Of a DNA stretch of 64,000 bases, positions 48,425-61,320 are shown piece after piece. The translations under genes were made by a program, and so were the position numbers. Source of the stretch: Gelatoporia subvermispora B (lineage: Eukaryota > Basidiomycota > Agaricomycetes > Polyporales > Gelatoporiaceae); contig KB445798.1 in the NCBI GenBank assembly GCA_000320605.2, positions 595,976-659,975 of the forward strand. The letters are read 5' to 3'. The notes under the pieces are model-generated. The model saw nothing but the letters and a program-made list of their open reading frames with translations, was not told the DNA's origin and did not search any database. The first letter of the stretch is position 1, and each line of letters opens with the position of its first letter.

Positions 48425-50826
48425 GGGCCCATTATTTGCTTATTGGTCAACGATCAACTTCATGAGAATACAGCTTCGACTCCAGTACCTCCCGCAACCT
48501 GTCCCTCTCGGATGAAGCCGTATGAGGCCTAAATTCCTCAGTATAGGACCTCATAAAGAACATCTTGCGCCTAAACGTCGGGTGGTGATTATGCTACAAA
48601 CTACATTCGCTGACGCGTGATTTTAGAGTATTTGTATATTGTGCGCGTTTTATGTATTCGGCGTTCGCTAAGAGGCGTCCCAAATGTTAAATGGTTAACT
48701 CCGGTGGCAAGCCGTCCTGATGCATGTATAGTTCTAGTGAAAGTGCAGACCATGATACAGGATTGCGAATGCTCAGTCAGTGTGGCTTCCAGATTCTCGG
48801 CTCCGCGTCAGACGGGATATATTCGGACGAGTCTACCGCCCCCTCAATACTGTCAAGATTCTTGTCCGCCCAATTATGTCCGGGATTATGCACGCTCAAC
48901 ATGCCTGCTGAGAGGGTCATACACTTGGGTAATTGACGCCTCATACTGGTCTATAAAGCTCGAAGTTTGGCAGACCTCTCATGCGGTGAATCTGCGGAGG
49001 CAGTTTTCGATAAGATGGAAATGGGCCTGATGATTGGTCTTCACGAACCGAGAGCCATCTGAGAAATATCTGCGCAGCATAGAAGAGTCAGCTTCTCTGG
49101 CGCCCTGACATGTCGTTGCGCTTGAATGGCGCACACAAGTGCTGGGGCACGGGAGGCTCACGTGCGCAAGGCGCCTCAGCAGCGGTCAGCGGACGCCGGA
49201 CGCCGTCCGGCGTCGTCGAGGAGACTCGATCATGGAGACAAGCGCATACCGTATGCACCACGATCGTCGTTTTCCCAGTCACTACCTCTGGGGTACGACC
49301 TCTTCTCAACCGCCAATCTAAAGTTTGGACTCTGTACGACACAACTTTGACGACGGTGTCGACCCCGCCGCTGGGTACCCGTGAGTTGGGTCTAACACGA
49401 GGAGAACTGGAATGAGTTAATTTACCTGAGGTACGCACGGATATCACTGTGGAACCTCTTCATCTCTAACCACACAATCATGTTGTTGGATATCGATACA
49501 TAGGCTGTTGATATGCAATCGTCGTCATCGCTGAATCTACCTCCGCGTGCGCATCACGGCACGGACTCACCTAGGACCGCATCGCTTACGAACTCTTCAT
49601 CATCTTTCTCTCCCTCATACTCTCCTTCAAAGGGCTCCCTTACCAACGTCATGGGTGCACCGTCACAAGAGGGACTATAGACCTACCGGGTGGCTTCGAT
49701 GAATCTGACGACCTATCAACTTCAACGTCCATGTACGCGCATAGATGCGGGAAAATGACTCCATGGTAGGATGATCTGTTCCCGAGTGTACCGTCTCTGT
49801 GAGTTGACCACATCGAGCAGTCATCAGATCTTCGATCTAATCACATCTACAATTTGCATTGGTTAGGCCAGCAGCACTTCGTCAAGATGTATGGCAAAGT
49901 GGGGCAATTCCATCCACTAGCTCGGCTCTCTCTGTCACCTCTCTATGGTTGGAAATTGTGTCCGGGTCCACAATGCTCGGATTCTCGATGGGACAATAAT
50001 GGGCTATCGTGAGCGGCCTGAATGTTGAGCCAGGGCTTGGGAGGACGATCCCAGTTCCCGCCCTAGAGTGAAAGACAGGGCTGGTGCGCTAGAAACTGGC
50101 GGTCGATCGCATCCCACGTACGTCATGCATTGTAACTCAGATGCAGGTTTTAATGGTTTCTACGTGTATGTAGTATGCAGGGCCAGAGGGGACTGTATAC
50201 ATACGAAAAAGAGGAGAAAAGTAGAAGGACGGCGTGGCAAAGCTACGGTACAGGTCGTGTAAGAGACCTGTTCTACATCGCGCCAGGGTACAGAGGCGGG
50301 GTCACTCAGAAGCGGTTGGAGGCTTCGTCGGAAGCGGGGTGGACGCTGAGGAGTTGGGATCGCGGACAGTGGGCATTAAACACAGCGATGGTCTCATAAT
50401 CCTAGGTACGACGCCATCATATAAAGTCTTACAGGGGTTGCGGTCACGACAATGCGCGACAGAGCGAATTCAAACATGGGATCTCAGTGCAAATGTCGAG
50501 GCAATGCAGACGAGACACAAGGCTCCGTCAGCCATGTGCATGACGAGTCGCAGGCGTGAGAAAGGCAGCTCGTGACTATGGAATGACGATGCGGCAAAAT
50601 GACATCAGCGTCGCAAGATGCTGCAAAGCTGCCTCAATCGATACCTTGCGTCTGAGCTCCACTGTATTGGAGAATTTTGGAGTTAATATTTAGCACGTTG
50701 CTCGACTTCTCCGTCCGGACATGGCGCCAAGCGCCTCCGAGGCCCGAGAACACGCTGACCACTTCTCATTCTACTTCCACTCTCTCATCGAACTCGCCCT
50801 ACATTGGAACGGTCACCGCGGACACG
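48425..50826. other. Intergenic upstream of the NACHT-WD40 gene
   Basis: No recognised gene. GC-rich overlapping frames at 49088-49447 (minus) and 49110-49415 (plus) surround a perfect 11-bp inverted repeat at 49192-49214. Frames at 50068-50575 have no domain features. Confidence 0.35.
49192..49214. repeat. Perfect GC-rich inverted repeat
   Basis: Arms 49192-49202 (GACGCCGGACG) and 49204-49214 are exact complements around one C. It could form a strong hairpin or act as a dimeric protein-binding site. Nothing nearby tells which. Confidence 0.6.
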
Positions 50827-53800
50827 ATGTCACCCTACAAGCTATTTCGTTGGCGTCGCGACGAGCAGGCGCCGGACTCTCCACAGGCATCGTCCACCGA
50901 AAGAGGCAGCAGGACACATCGATTCGATCACCTACGACGACATGGCACAGCCCACCCCGGCCCTGCTACGGCGTTATCTGCGGCCAGAGAGTGTGGTGCC
51001 CGTCGCTCTGAACAACAGTTGCGCCGCGGGGTACATGAGTCTAGCCCCTCGCGATCATCGCCCACTGGACGAGCGAGCTGGCTGATCTTGAAAGCAACCC
51101 TTGAGGCCGTTCGTGATGGTTGCGACATGTTCCCTCCACTGAAGACGACGCTACAAGGAGTCGTGTCTGTGATGCAGCTCGTCGACGTAAGTAATTCCCT
51201 TGCTCTGCCTCTCCTGCGATGTGACCTCCAACGAACAATCGAGACAGACTGTCAGAGATGCGCAGGATGAGTTCGCAAAACTAGCTATGAGAATTTCGGG
51301 GCTTCAGACCATTCTCAGCCAATATCGGGGCCAAGATGATATACCTCCCATTATCAAAAAACGTCTCGATCAATTACTAGGGTAAGTACTGATGTGTACG
51401 TTATCTAATGCAATATTCAAGTATACCCCCCAGGGACCTGAGACCAATCGCGGAGGGAATCGAGCGCAAGATGAAGCGTACAGTCATCAAACGAACAATC
51501 ACGGCACCGAAGGACATACAAGATGTTCAGGAATCCTTCGAGAAACTCGCAATGTGGGTTGAACGGTTTCAGGTACATGAACTAGCATCTTCGCTGGATT
51601 TTTATGATTAACATGTGGGTTCAGCTAGAATGCAATCTCAATGTCGAGTACAGAGTGGAGGATATCACCGCCGAAAGTATGTGCTATCAGCTGGTGCTGC
51701 AAGGATTGACTAATCGTATTCCAGACCTCCTCGGTAAGCTGCATCATGTACAGGGTGCCGGAATCGACGGGCAATCTGGAGACGCATGCATGGAAAACAC
51801 ACGCGTGGGTGTCCTTCGTGACATCAGTGCCTGGAGTCAGGATACCAATGGGGCTCGGATCTTCTGGCTCAGTGGTATGGCCGGCATAGGCAAATCGGCC
51901 ATCGCGCGCTCAATTTGTCTGAAGCTGCGCGATGCCGGCGCGCTTGGTGCAAGCTTCTTCTGTTCCCGAGGGGTACGAGACGACGTGACGCGGATTATCC
52001 CTACTATTGCCGAGTCGCTAGCTCGGAGGAGTATTCCATACAGACGTGCTCTCCTGGAGGTACTACGGCAGAATCCTGATGCCGGTCACAACATTGTGAA
52101 ATTGCAGGTCGAGTATCTATTCAAAAAGCCCCTGCGTGAGGCTTTTGGCAACACGTCTCCCGCACTGGTAGTCGCAGTGGATGCGCTCGACGAATGTTCA
52201 GATCCCAAGGCCACAAAGTCTATGCTTTCTGCGCTCGTCTCCCGATCGCCGCACATACCTCTGAAGTTCTTTCCCACGTCACGGCCAGAGCAACACATTC
52301 ACCCGGAGTTCGGCGCAAAATGCGCCGACCTGGCAAACATTGTCCGGCTACATGATATCGAGCAGCACATCATCGAATCCGACATCGAGCTCTACTGTAG
52401 CGAGACACTACAGGAGATACGACGAGAATGGAGCCCTTTGTATACGTTCCCGGAAGAATGGCCACCGAAGGCCGAACTGACACGTGTTAGCAAGCGAGCT
52501 GGTAAATTGTTTATCTATGCACTTACCGCAATGCAGTTCATTGCAGAGGAGAACCCAGTGGACCGTCTTCAAGAAATGACGCGCCACAACTCCGGAGTTG
52601 GGCAGCCCCTGACGGAACCACTTGATGAGATGTACTCCTTAGTCATCGACAGAGCGATGAATCCGAAGCTACGGACGAACAAGGAGATTTTACAGACGAA
52701 GCAAGTCGTGGCTATCCTACTCGCCTTGCGGGAACCTCTTTCTCTCTCGTCACTCGGCGCGTTGATTGGGACCGCGCCACAGGACGTCAGAGTAATGCTC
52801 AGTCGTCTCCACGCGGTCATCGATGTACCTCCAGACAATGGCGAGGGAGCAGTGACATCCTTCCATGCTTCGTTTGAAGACTACCTCACGACGCCTGGAC
52901 GTGCGCCAGACGCCTTCAGGATCGACCTATCTAAGGGTCATCAGGCTCTCGCGCAAGCCTGCATCCGAACCATGGCCTCGGATGCACTCTGTTTCAACGT
53001 CTCGGGCTGTCGAACATCCTACCTACCGAATTCAATGCAGAGGCAGAGCTTTGCGCCGATCTCGGATTCGCTCACATACTCGTGCCTTCAATGGATTCAT
53101 CATCTCATCCGAGTGTCGAATCCCCCGCCAATACTCCTATTCATGTATTCTGTATTACGAGAGAAGACCTTGTTCTGGATCGAAGTACTCAGTTCGACGG
53201 GGCATGCAAGACTAGCAGTGGGCCTCTTGCACCAACTACTGACTGCAGAGAACATGGTACGTAGATACATTGCTGCTGTGACAATATTCGGATTGACGTC
53301 AGGTCCCCTTAGCGTGATTGTCTCTCCCCAGAGATGGTCGAATTCCTACGAGATGCCAAGGAATTTGTGATGCTAGGCCACGATGCGATCGAGTTCAGCA
53401 CACCGCATATCTATTTATCTGTTCTTCCTTCTGTCAGCCCGACTTCTATGATTGCGAAAGCATTTTGGCCGAAGTTCCGCAGTATTCTCAAGTACAATGT
53501 GACTGGGATACAGAGACCGCGGGCTCAGCTCCTTCAAATGTCAGGACACACCGGGACGGTCTTCGCAGTTGCATTCGCACCAGACGGAACCCATCTCGTA
53601 TCCGGCTCAGAGGATGGGACAGTCCGTATTTGGGATGCAAAGACAGGCGACCTGCTATTGGACCCTCTTGAGGGGCATAGTCACGCGGTCATGTCTGTGG
53701 CGTTCTCCCCAGATGGGACACTAGTGGTCTCCGGGTCGCTGGACAAAACGATTCAAGTCTGGGATTCGGAGACCGGTGAGCTGGTGACGGGTCCTCTTAC

Positions 53801-55826
53801 GGGCCACAATGGCGGCGTCCAATGTGTTGCTGTCTCACCGGACGGGACACGAATTGTCTCTGGATCGCGGGATTGCACTCTGCGACTCTGGAACGCAACC
53901 ACTGGGGATCTCGTGACAGATGCTTTCGAGGGGCACACCGACGCCGTCAAGTCCGTCAAGTTCTCACCGGATGGAACACAAGTTGTCTCTGCGTCGGACG
54001 ACAAGACACTTCGGCTCTGGAATGTGACGACAGGGAGACAAGTGATGGAGCCTCTCGCGGGACACAATAACATAGTTTGGTCCGTTGCATTCTCCCCCGA
54101 CGGCGCCAGGATCGTCTCGGGGTCCAGCGACAACACAATCAGACTCTGGGATGCGCAAACCGGTATTCCAATTCCTGAACCCCTGGTGGGACACAGCGAC
54201 CCAGTTGGAGCTGTTTCATTCTCACCCGATGGTTCCTGGGTCGTCTCTGGTTCAGCCGACAAGACGATTCGACTTTGGGATGCGGCCACGGGGCGCCCAT
54301 GGGGACAACCATTTGAGGGCCACAGTGATTATGTATGGTCTGTCGGGTTCTCGCCAGACGGGAGCACACTTGTCTCGGGTTCAGGGGACAAGACAATCCG
54401 AGTTTGGGGTGCGGCGGTAACAGACACAATAGATCCCCCTGACATTGCACCCCGCGACACTATTCCGACCGATGGAAGTTCCCCGCAGGGATCCCTTGAC
54501 GACGACGTTTCAGCTCCTGTGACCTACATGCAGATGAGGAAGACACGTTCGGACGGTCTTCAGGGTCACAGTGGCAGAGTTCGCTGTGTCGCATATACAC
54601 CGGATGGCACCCAAATTGTCTCCGGATCGGAGGACAAGACGATCTTGGTATGGGATGCTCACACAGGAGCCCCAATTCTTGGTCCTATCCAGGCACATAA
54701 TGACCTCATCAAATGCATTGCCGTATCACCAGACGGCGATTATATCGCTTCCGGCTCGGCTGACCAGACAATCCGTATTCGGGACACAAGGACAGGCCGA
54801 CCAATGACGGATTCTCTCAGTGGACACAGCGATTCGGTCACGTCTGCTGTCTTCTCACCGGATGGAGCCCGAATCGTGTCGGGTTCCTATGACAGAACAG
54901 TTCGGGTCTGGGATGCTGGAACTGGGAGACTGGCGATGAAACCTCTCGAGGGACACAGCAACACGATTTGGTCAGTCGCAATTTCACCAGATGGGACACA
55001 GATCGTCTCCGGCTCGGAGGACACCACACTCCAGTTCTGGCATGCGACGACGGGAGAACGGATGATGAAGCCACTCAAGGGACACAGCAAAGCGGTCTAC
55101 TCCGTTGCGTTCTCTCCGGATGGATCCCGGATTGTCTCCGGCTCAGTTGACTGGACAATCCGGCTCTGGAATGCACGGAGTGGTGATGCGGTGTTGGTTC
55201 CTCTCAGAGGACACACCAAAACGGTCGCCTCGGTCACATTCTCTCCGGACGGGAGAACAATTGCCTCTGGTTCGCATGATGCGACTGTGCGGCTCTGGGA
55301 TGCGACGACGGGCATCTCAGTGATGAAACCCCTTGAGGGACATGGTGATGCGGTCCATTCAGTCGCATTCTCGCCCGACGGGACTCGCGTTGTCTCTGGA
55401 TCATGGGACAATACGATTCGTGTGTGGGACGTGAAGCCGGGAGACTCATGGCTGGGATCGTCTGATGGACAAAGCAGCACGATCTGGAGTGCACTTGCGA
55501 GTTCCTTCAGATTACCGGTGGCGCTGCAACCGGCACAATATCTCGACCCTGACCGCATCGCAATGCCTACAGTCTCTGAGGTTTCGCCAGGAGATCTCGC
55601 AGAACCACATAATCCGTCATATTTTCGCCTCAATGCTGGATGGATCAAGGGCCCACGCGACGAGCTCGTGATGTGGGCTCCGGGGGACTATCACCGTGGC
55701 ATGCTAATGCCACGCACCTACGTACTCATTGGTCGATATCGAGCGACATTGGACCTGAGCCGCTTTGTACATGGTGACCAATGGACGAGGTGCTACAATG
55801 CGAAGACAGATTCCGAAGATCCCTAA
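50827..55826 (+). CDS. NACHT-WD40 STAND (NLR-like) protein, 1569 aa, 6 exons
   Basis: Exons 50827-51186, 51248-51381, 51434-51572, 51625-51676, 51725-53256, 53334-55826; the sum is 4710 nt, in frame. Residues 1-230 form a helical N-terminal domain of the agaricomycete type (LKATLEAVRDGCDMFPPLKT, later FEKLAMWVERFQ). The NACHT NTPase follows: Walker A GMAGIGKSAIA near 279, Walker B LVVAVDALDE near 380, sensor TSRPE. A winged-helix-like linker (ILLALREPLSLSSLGALIG) comes next. The C-terminus has fourteen WD40 repeats in two groups of seven (about 809-1097 and 1149-1445) split by a 50-residue linker. It ends in a conserved tail (GWIKGPRDELVMWAPGDYH, FVHGDQWTRCY). By family, such proteins sense non-self and trigger incompatibility or cell death (HET-E-like); that role here is inference. 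The start ATG is the first in frame. The acceptor before 53334 reads CAGAG, using the second AG. Confidence 0.95.
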
Positions 55827-58800
55827 TAGCCGCATTACAATCTGTACTCCTACTGGCCGTTGTTCCTGTACGTTCTAGAACCTTAGCAATATGTCACTAC
55901 ACAGAATCAAAATCCGTCATTTTCTATGCTTTTTCGATAGCCGCACAATCATCTTTGGCATCTCCCAGAATGTCGTATGTATGTCCCCGTGTGGTAGTAA
56001 ATGTCTAGTCAGCGAGCTGACTGGACATCATAAATGGCAGCGCATACAGGAAGGAAACCAGACATCAATATACAGGCATAAGGATACTAACCTCAACTAG
56101 TGCCCTAGTTCGACCAGTATCCCCGCTACACTACTAAATTCTCTCCATTACGATGTCAGAATTGATGTATGATGTCCGAAACTCTGACTTGCGATTTGAC
56201 TGCGTTCCAGACTTCGCCTCTTCAAACCCCATCCGGTAAGCGAGTCTAATGTTTGGACAGTAGCTCCCACAGCTCCTTCGAACAGCGGAAACGGACTACA
56301 GCGCTGCGTCACCGAGCTCGTAGTTCCGTCAGGGCGCATACGGAGCTTCGGCCCCATATCCCGCGTTTGGAACGCCTACTTGATCCACTACTTCAGTGAG
56401 CTCTTGATCATAATTTAGAACAGATCCACTTTCATGACACACCATATACATATGAGACGAAGGACTTTCTCATTGAAGGTTCTACCCTGCCGCTCTGCTC
56501 TTCCAGTCGAGTTGGTCTTTCTCACTCCAGATCGACATTCAAAAGGCAGGAGTGATATCGCACCGGAAATATAGACCTATGCAAGCATGATCATTGGGCA
56601 CAGCACCTGACTCAAATCACGTACGTCTCTCACCGAACAAATGTTCATTCACGTAAGTCCAGATACCGCGACGCAAAGCCGTTCCCGCGCGAGGGCTGGA
56701 GCACAGATTACCAAGGCTATACTCTCAGAATTTTGAGGCGGATCTAGCTGCATTACAGGCATGACACGCGATAGTAACTTGGGACAGGTCCAGCGTGCTG
56801 GGGCTCACGTCAAGTATGATGGTGTGTTCAGCCAACAGAGGAATGTAGCATACCGAAAGACATAGGAGGCCAAAGAAGAGGTGTTGAAAACCGATATCAT
56901 GGATTTAGACACAATTCAGGGGGCAGGTAGAGAGGTGGAGACCATAGCCTTTGAGGCAACGTGCTGGTGGTCGAACGGAAGACTCGCCAGCAGAGCGCTG
57001 GCCGTGAGATCTCGAGAGCGCTCAGATCCAGACGGTGTGATCGCCATAGAAGCGCGCGAGCAATCGCGTTTCGATCTGTGTCCAACGTCCAGGTCATGCG
57101 CGACCGGTCACTTCATCGACTAAACTCTCTCTCTGTCTCTGCGACATGGATCTCTATGCATCAAGTAGTCTCTCGTGCTAGTACACCTCGTACCATGTCC
57201 TAGCGGGAGCGAACCTGCGAGATGCCAGGCATGGTGGGTCGATGAAGTCGTCAGCGCGTCATCAAGCTCGAGATGGTGAAGAAGATGGGTATGATTGGGA
57301 TGGTTCCGCTAGAGGTGCGCAGCGTTCCACTCCATCACCTTCGTCTTGTCTTACCGAGGGGTTTCCCAAGATGGCGCAGGCCCCATGAGCATAACGGTCT
57401 AGGCCAGCCATAGGATACGCAAGTCCATGAACCAAGCGATATGGATACGTTGCTTGGCGGGCGCACGCTGACCATGTTCACATTGTGCATGTCCCCTCAA
57501 CCTGCCACCAGGCTACTTTGTAATGATGTCATGGCACAGTTTTTGGAGGCGAACCCGATGTTCGACAACGACTGGATCTCCTGCATGTCTCTGGTGTCTA
57601 TTAGGCGGGTCGAGGGCTCTAGCCTTGAGAAAATTGTACCGGTGGTTGACGCCTTGGTGGGGTACATAAAGTGAGTATGCATCTGTGTTTATTCATAGAT
57701 GTGCTAAATGCTGACGATAACTTTTCAAAACATCTGCAGAAACCTCACCTTCTCTCTACTACACTGCTATAGGCCGCCCCTGCCGCAACTACACGCTCGA
57801 CACGTCTTGCGCGCATACAATCGCCGATTTACGCCCAATCACGCCATGTGCCCTAGTACGTTCAGGCCCGATAAATTCTCTGACATCCTCATTGCTGGGT
57901 CCTTCAGACCTCCAGGGGAAGCCGCACCGCAGGGGGCCAAAGCAAAAGCATTGTGAGAATTGTTCGTTCCCTTACTAGCCGTGAACTTTTACTGATAATC
58001 GTTCGTGATGCAATGTCAAATTCCACCGATGCGTAGCCAGCTGCCTGCATTAAGTTGACAATGCACTCGAGATACATCAGCAACGTTACCCTGGGATACT
58101 CGTCGTCGAGACCATCTGCAATGTGCTTCGACATCGCACCTCGCAATCCTCAACGAGAATCAACCCCGCTGTTTATTGGTCAATCCGAGACTGCCAGACT
58201 TTGATTGCGAGTGCCCGCCCGATTCTCGGTGACTTAACTCGGTACGCCCTTCGTCCGAATGATCTATCCAGAGTCAAAAGACTCAGGACGACTCATCAGA
58301 CCGTCCATACATTTGCGATCGACAACGATGTTGTCGATTCGTACTGTGCGCGAGCATGGCCAGTGACCGTTCATTGGACACAGATATGAAGCGATTTTAT
58401 CCATCTTTTGAGTCTTTGGCGAGTCTTTCCCTTGATCCCAAGCCCATGTGGTTGATCGGAACGAGTCGCATTATTTTGCATTCGCTGGCAGGCCCTCCTG
58501 GTAAGTTGGTAGCATTCTTCATGAGCGCTGACGTCAACTAGGGTGTTCCTAGGAGATACTGTGGCACTTCCAAACTCATCAGAAGGGGTCTGAACGTTGG
58601 GCCAGGCCCGGATCCTTGGGCGACATTTGGGAGGTGCCGGACAATTTGCTGAAGTGTAGTCGCAGACGCTATCCATGTGCAGAATAGAGCACAACTCATA
58701 CCTCCCTCGTGTGGGGGATGCATTTGTGCAGTTCTGCGTCCGTGCCGCATCTTATTTCCAAGCTTGGAACCCTGTGTACATAATGCGCTCATTCTATTAT

Positions 58801-60984
58801 CATTTTTCCGCATCAAAAGCGACAGGGACATGTATGGCTTTGGGCTTGAGCCAATATGACTCTTTGACGGATATGCGTGCAAATTGATCTTGAAATTGCA
58901 TATAGCTACGAGAGCCAAAAATAGGGCTATATGTACAACCACAAAGCATGAAACAGCCTTCGTATGGCGCATCAACAATGTTGCGTGTCTTCGGAGAGTA
59001 CGCGATCTGGAGGGTTATCTTCAAAATCATGATCGCAACCAAAATCGCCTCTAATGAAGCAGATATTTGGGCGCAGAGCGTTCAGACTTCAATCAGGTCG
59101 CCCGATAACATCTCTGTCCGTCGCACAGCTGGGATGGTCGTTACGCGGAATATTGACCGCGGTGAAGGAACACCTGGGGGGTATGTCATATTATCAGTGG
59201 CATAGTTCCTAATGGGATATGGGAGACAATATACCTAGGCCTGAAAACGCCTATCTAGGTACCCTGGCCGCATGGAGTCACTGCTTGATACAGTATTCAC
59301 GATTGGATGCCCTACGTGCATACGAGTCGAGCCCCTTGATCAGGATCTGTGGGCCGCGAATTTGGCCCTGCGGTATGTACCCCCAGGACGTTATGGTAAT
59401 CGATAATCAAATGGCACGGACGGGAGTCACAGATATCGAGGGTACTACGAACGGAACGCACACCAGCGTACACGTGTTGATCGCAGAGTGATCCAGGGAC
59501 AAGAAGTACCAATTTAGGCTGGTACGGTCGGATTAGGCGGTTGCCAGAAGGGGCAGTGTGCAGAGGTGATAATGGGACGAAGAAGATCGAGAGCTCGTGC
59601 CAGAGAGAGCAAACCAAGGTAGGAGGCGCGGAACGCTGCGTCGGGCGCGCTGCACGCCCTGAGGATATGCGTCGAACCGGAGTTCGGACCGGAGGCAGTG
59701 ACGCGCAGAGCGGGCGTCTAGTACCCATTCAGAGCAAGCGCGCACCGTGCGGGTTTCCTCCTCCCTATCTCGCTGCTGGCTTTTCCATTACGCTCTGCAC
59801 CATCCGACAGGTCATCCTAGGTCTTGACAGCTATCCGTCTGCGCTGTCTGCTTCCCTACATCTTGTTCTCATGTCTCCCAGGTGCATTGCCTCCTCAGTG
59901 TACTCTGCAACAGCTTCCATTCATCGATTGTCAATTTGTGTCTTCTTGCTCTTCTCCGTGTTTCCCGCTGAAGAGTCTGATCGTGAGCTTATTTGTTTTA
60001 CTGCTATACGGGCCTACGGCATCGCACCACTCTCGTACATTTAATTGGTCTTGGTGTTAGAGAGTCGCAAGCTGTGCTCGTGCTTTGAACAACTGCGGGC
60101 ACAAGAAGTGCTATGTTCAGTTTGGCCGAACCTTGTATATGCAAGGCCGCTCGAAGCAGAGGTGTGCCTTGCATCCACGCTTCTGGCACGTATACTAGGT
60201 CAACACGACCCAAATCTGAGGCACAAGGACAAGCTGCGCAGGGATAAATCCTCATCAAATTAATCTTTGTCAGACTATGGAAGCCCTGTGTTTAGAAAGA
60301 CGTGAGGGGGCGGTGGTAATGGCTGATCGCCGAACGCACGCTGTCGCTGCCTCGTGCTTCCAGTCTGGTGCATTCATGCGCGGAACGTTGTCTCCCACAG
60401 GCTGCCAGGGCTGCATTGTTCTTTCCAGCGCGCTGCTTGTCTTGTTCTCCCTTTTGCAATTCTCGTCTAGCACTCGTATATCTGACACACATCCGCTCCA
60501 GACCATCCATCACGAAAATATTGAGGCTCAGGTTTGGGCGAGGAGCATGACAAGAGCCGCACCATTTCGGTCGTTATAGGGCTGCAGGCTACCTCTCTCG
60601 CAAGCGCACGCCCGACACATCTCATATGCCGATTGAGAGCTGTGCTTTGAGGTAACGAGCAAGTGGGCTGATGCGTTGGCTAAACCATATAGTAAGAACA
60701 TCCGGACTCATGTAATGAGACGCTCGAGACTCATGATTAGTCATTTCTCCCGACATTCCGTTCACCATGAAGCTGTGTTCGACTTCGGCTGCAGATGTAC
60801 ACTTGCCACCTCTCACACACATACAATGATGCATCTCAAGGACTGCACCAACGACAAGTCTCCGCAGGTACGTCGATGGCATGTGCTGATTATCTGGTCG
60901 TCGCTAAGTTCTTCAGACAACAAGGAAGAGAGTTTCCGTCTACGCTACCCATCCAATATAACTCGACAGCGATAACGTGGTACT
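55827..60984. other. Long gene-poor region
   Basis: About 5 kb without a recognised gene. At 57441-57674 a plus frame (MDTLLGGRTLTMFTLCMSPQ...) ends in a good GTGAGT donor at 57672 and may continue after CTGCAG near 57740 with NLTFSLLHCYRPPLPQLHAR. This could be part of a real gene that I do not recognise. Frames at 59541-60060 and 60270-60579 look like chance. Confidence 0.35.
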
Positions 60985-61320
60985 GGGTGATGCCGCGTTC
61001 CCGTGGACAGTGGTGCAATAGCCTTCGTCACACACCTCCCGGATGGAACCAATGTCATCCCAAGCTCCAGAGACTGCACTCTGCGACTCTCGAACACATG
61101 TACAGCCTTCTCAATGAATCCGCCGATGCGGTCTATGCTGATACATCTGATGGAAACACAGGCCTCTAGCTCAGTTGACACCATAATTTGGTTCCGAAAT
61201 GTAATGACCGGAATCTCCGGGCTGACGCCTCTCGGAGGAAACGGCCGTGCGGTCACTTTGCCGCATTCTCACCCGATGAGGTCGCCCCGTGGCAGTGCAT
61301 CACCTAGAACTTCATGGATA
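60985..61320 (+). pseudogene. Decayed WD40-repeat relic
   Basis: Three degenerate WD40 blades can be read across shifted frames. The first is AIAFVTHLPDGTNVIPSSRD, CTLRLSNTCT. The second is a partial VYADTSDGN-like stretch, then SSSVDTIIWFRNVMTGISGL. The third is GGNGRAVTLPHSHP, then MRSPRGSASP, where AAFSPDGA would be expected. Stops and frameshifts interrupt it, and no NACHT domain is visible nearby. It is most like the propeller of the intact NACHT-WD40 gene 5 kb upstream and probably derives from a relative of it. Confidence 0.75.

Noticed and set aside
53257..53333. NACHT and WD40 parts as two separate genes
   Set aside because: A GTACGT donor at 53257 and an AG acceptor at 53333 join them in frame at the exact place where family members are continuous.
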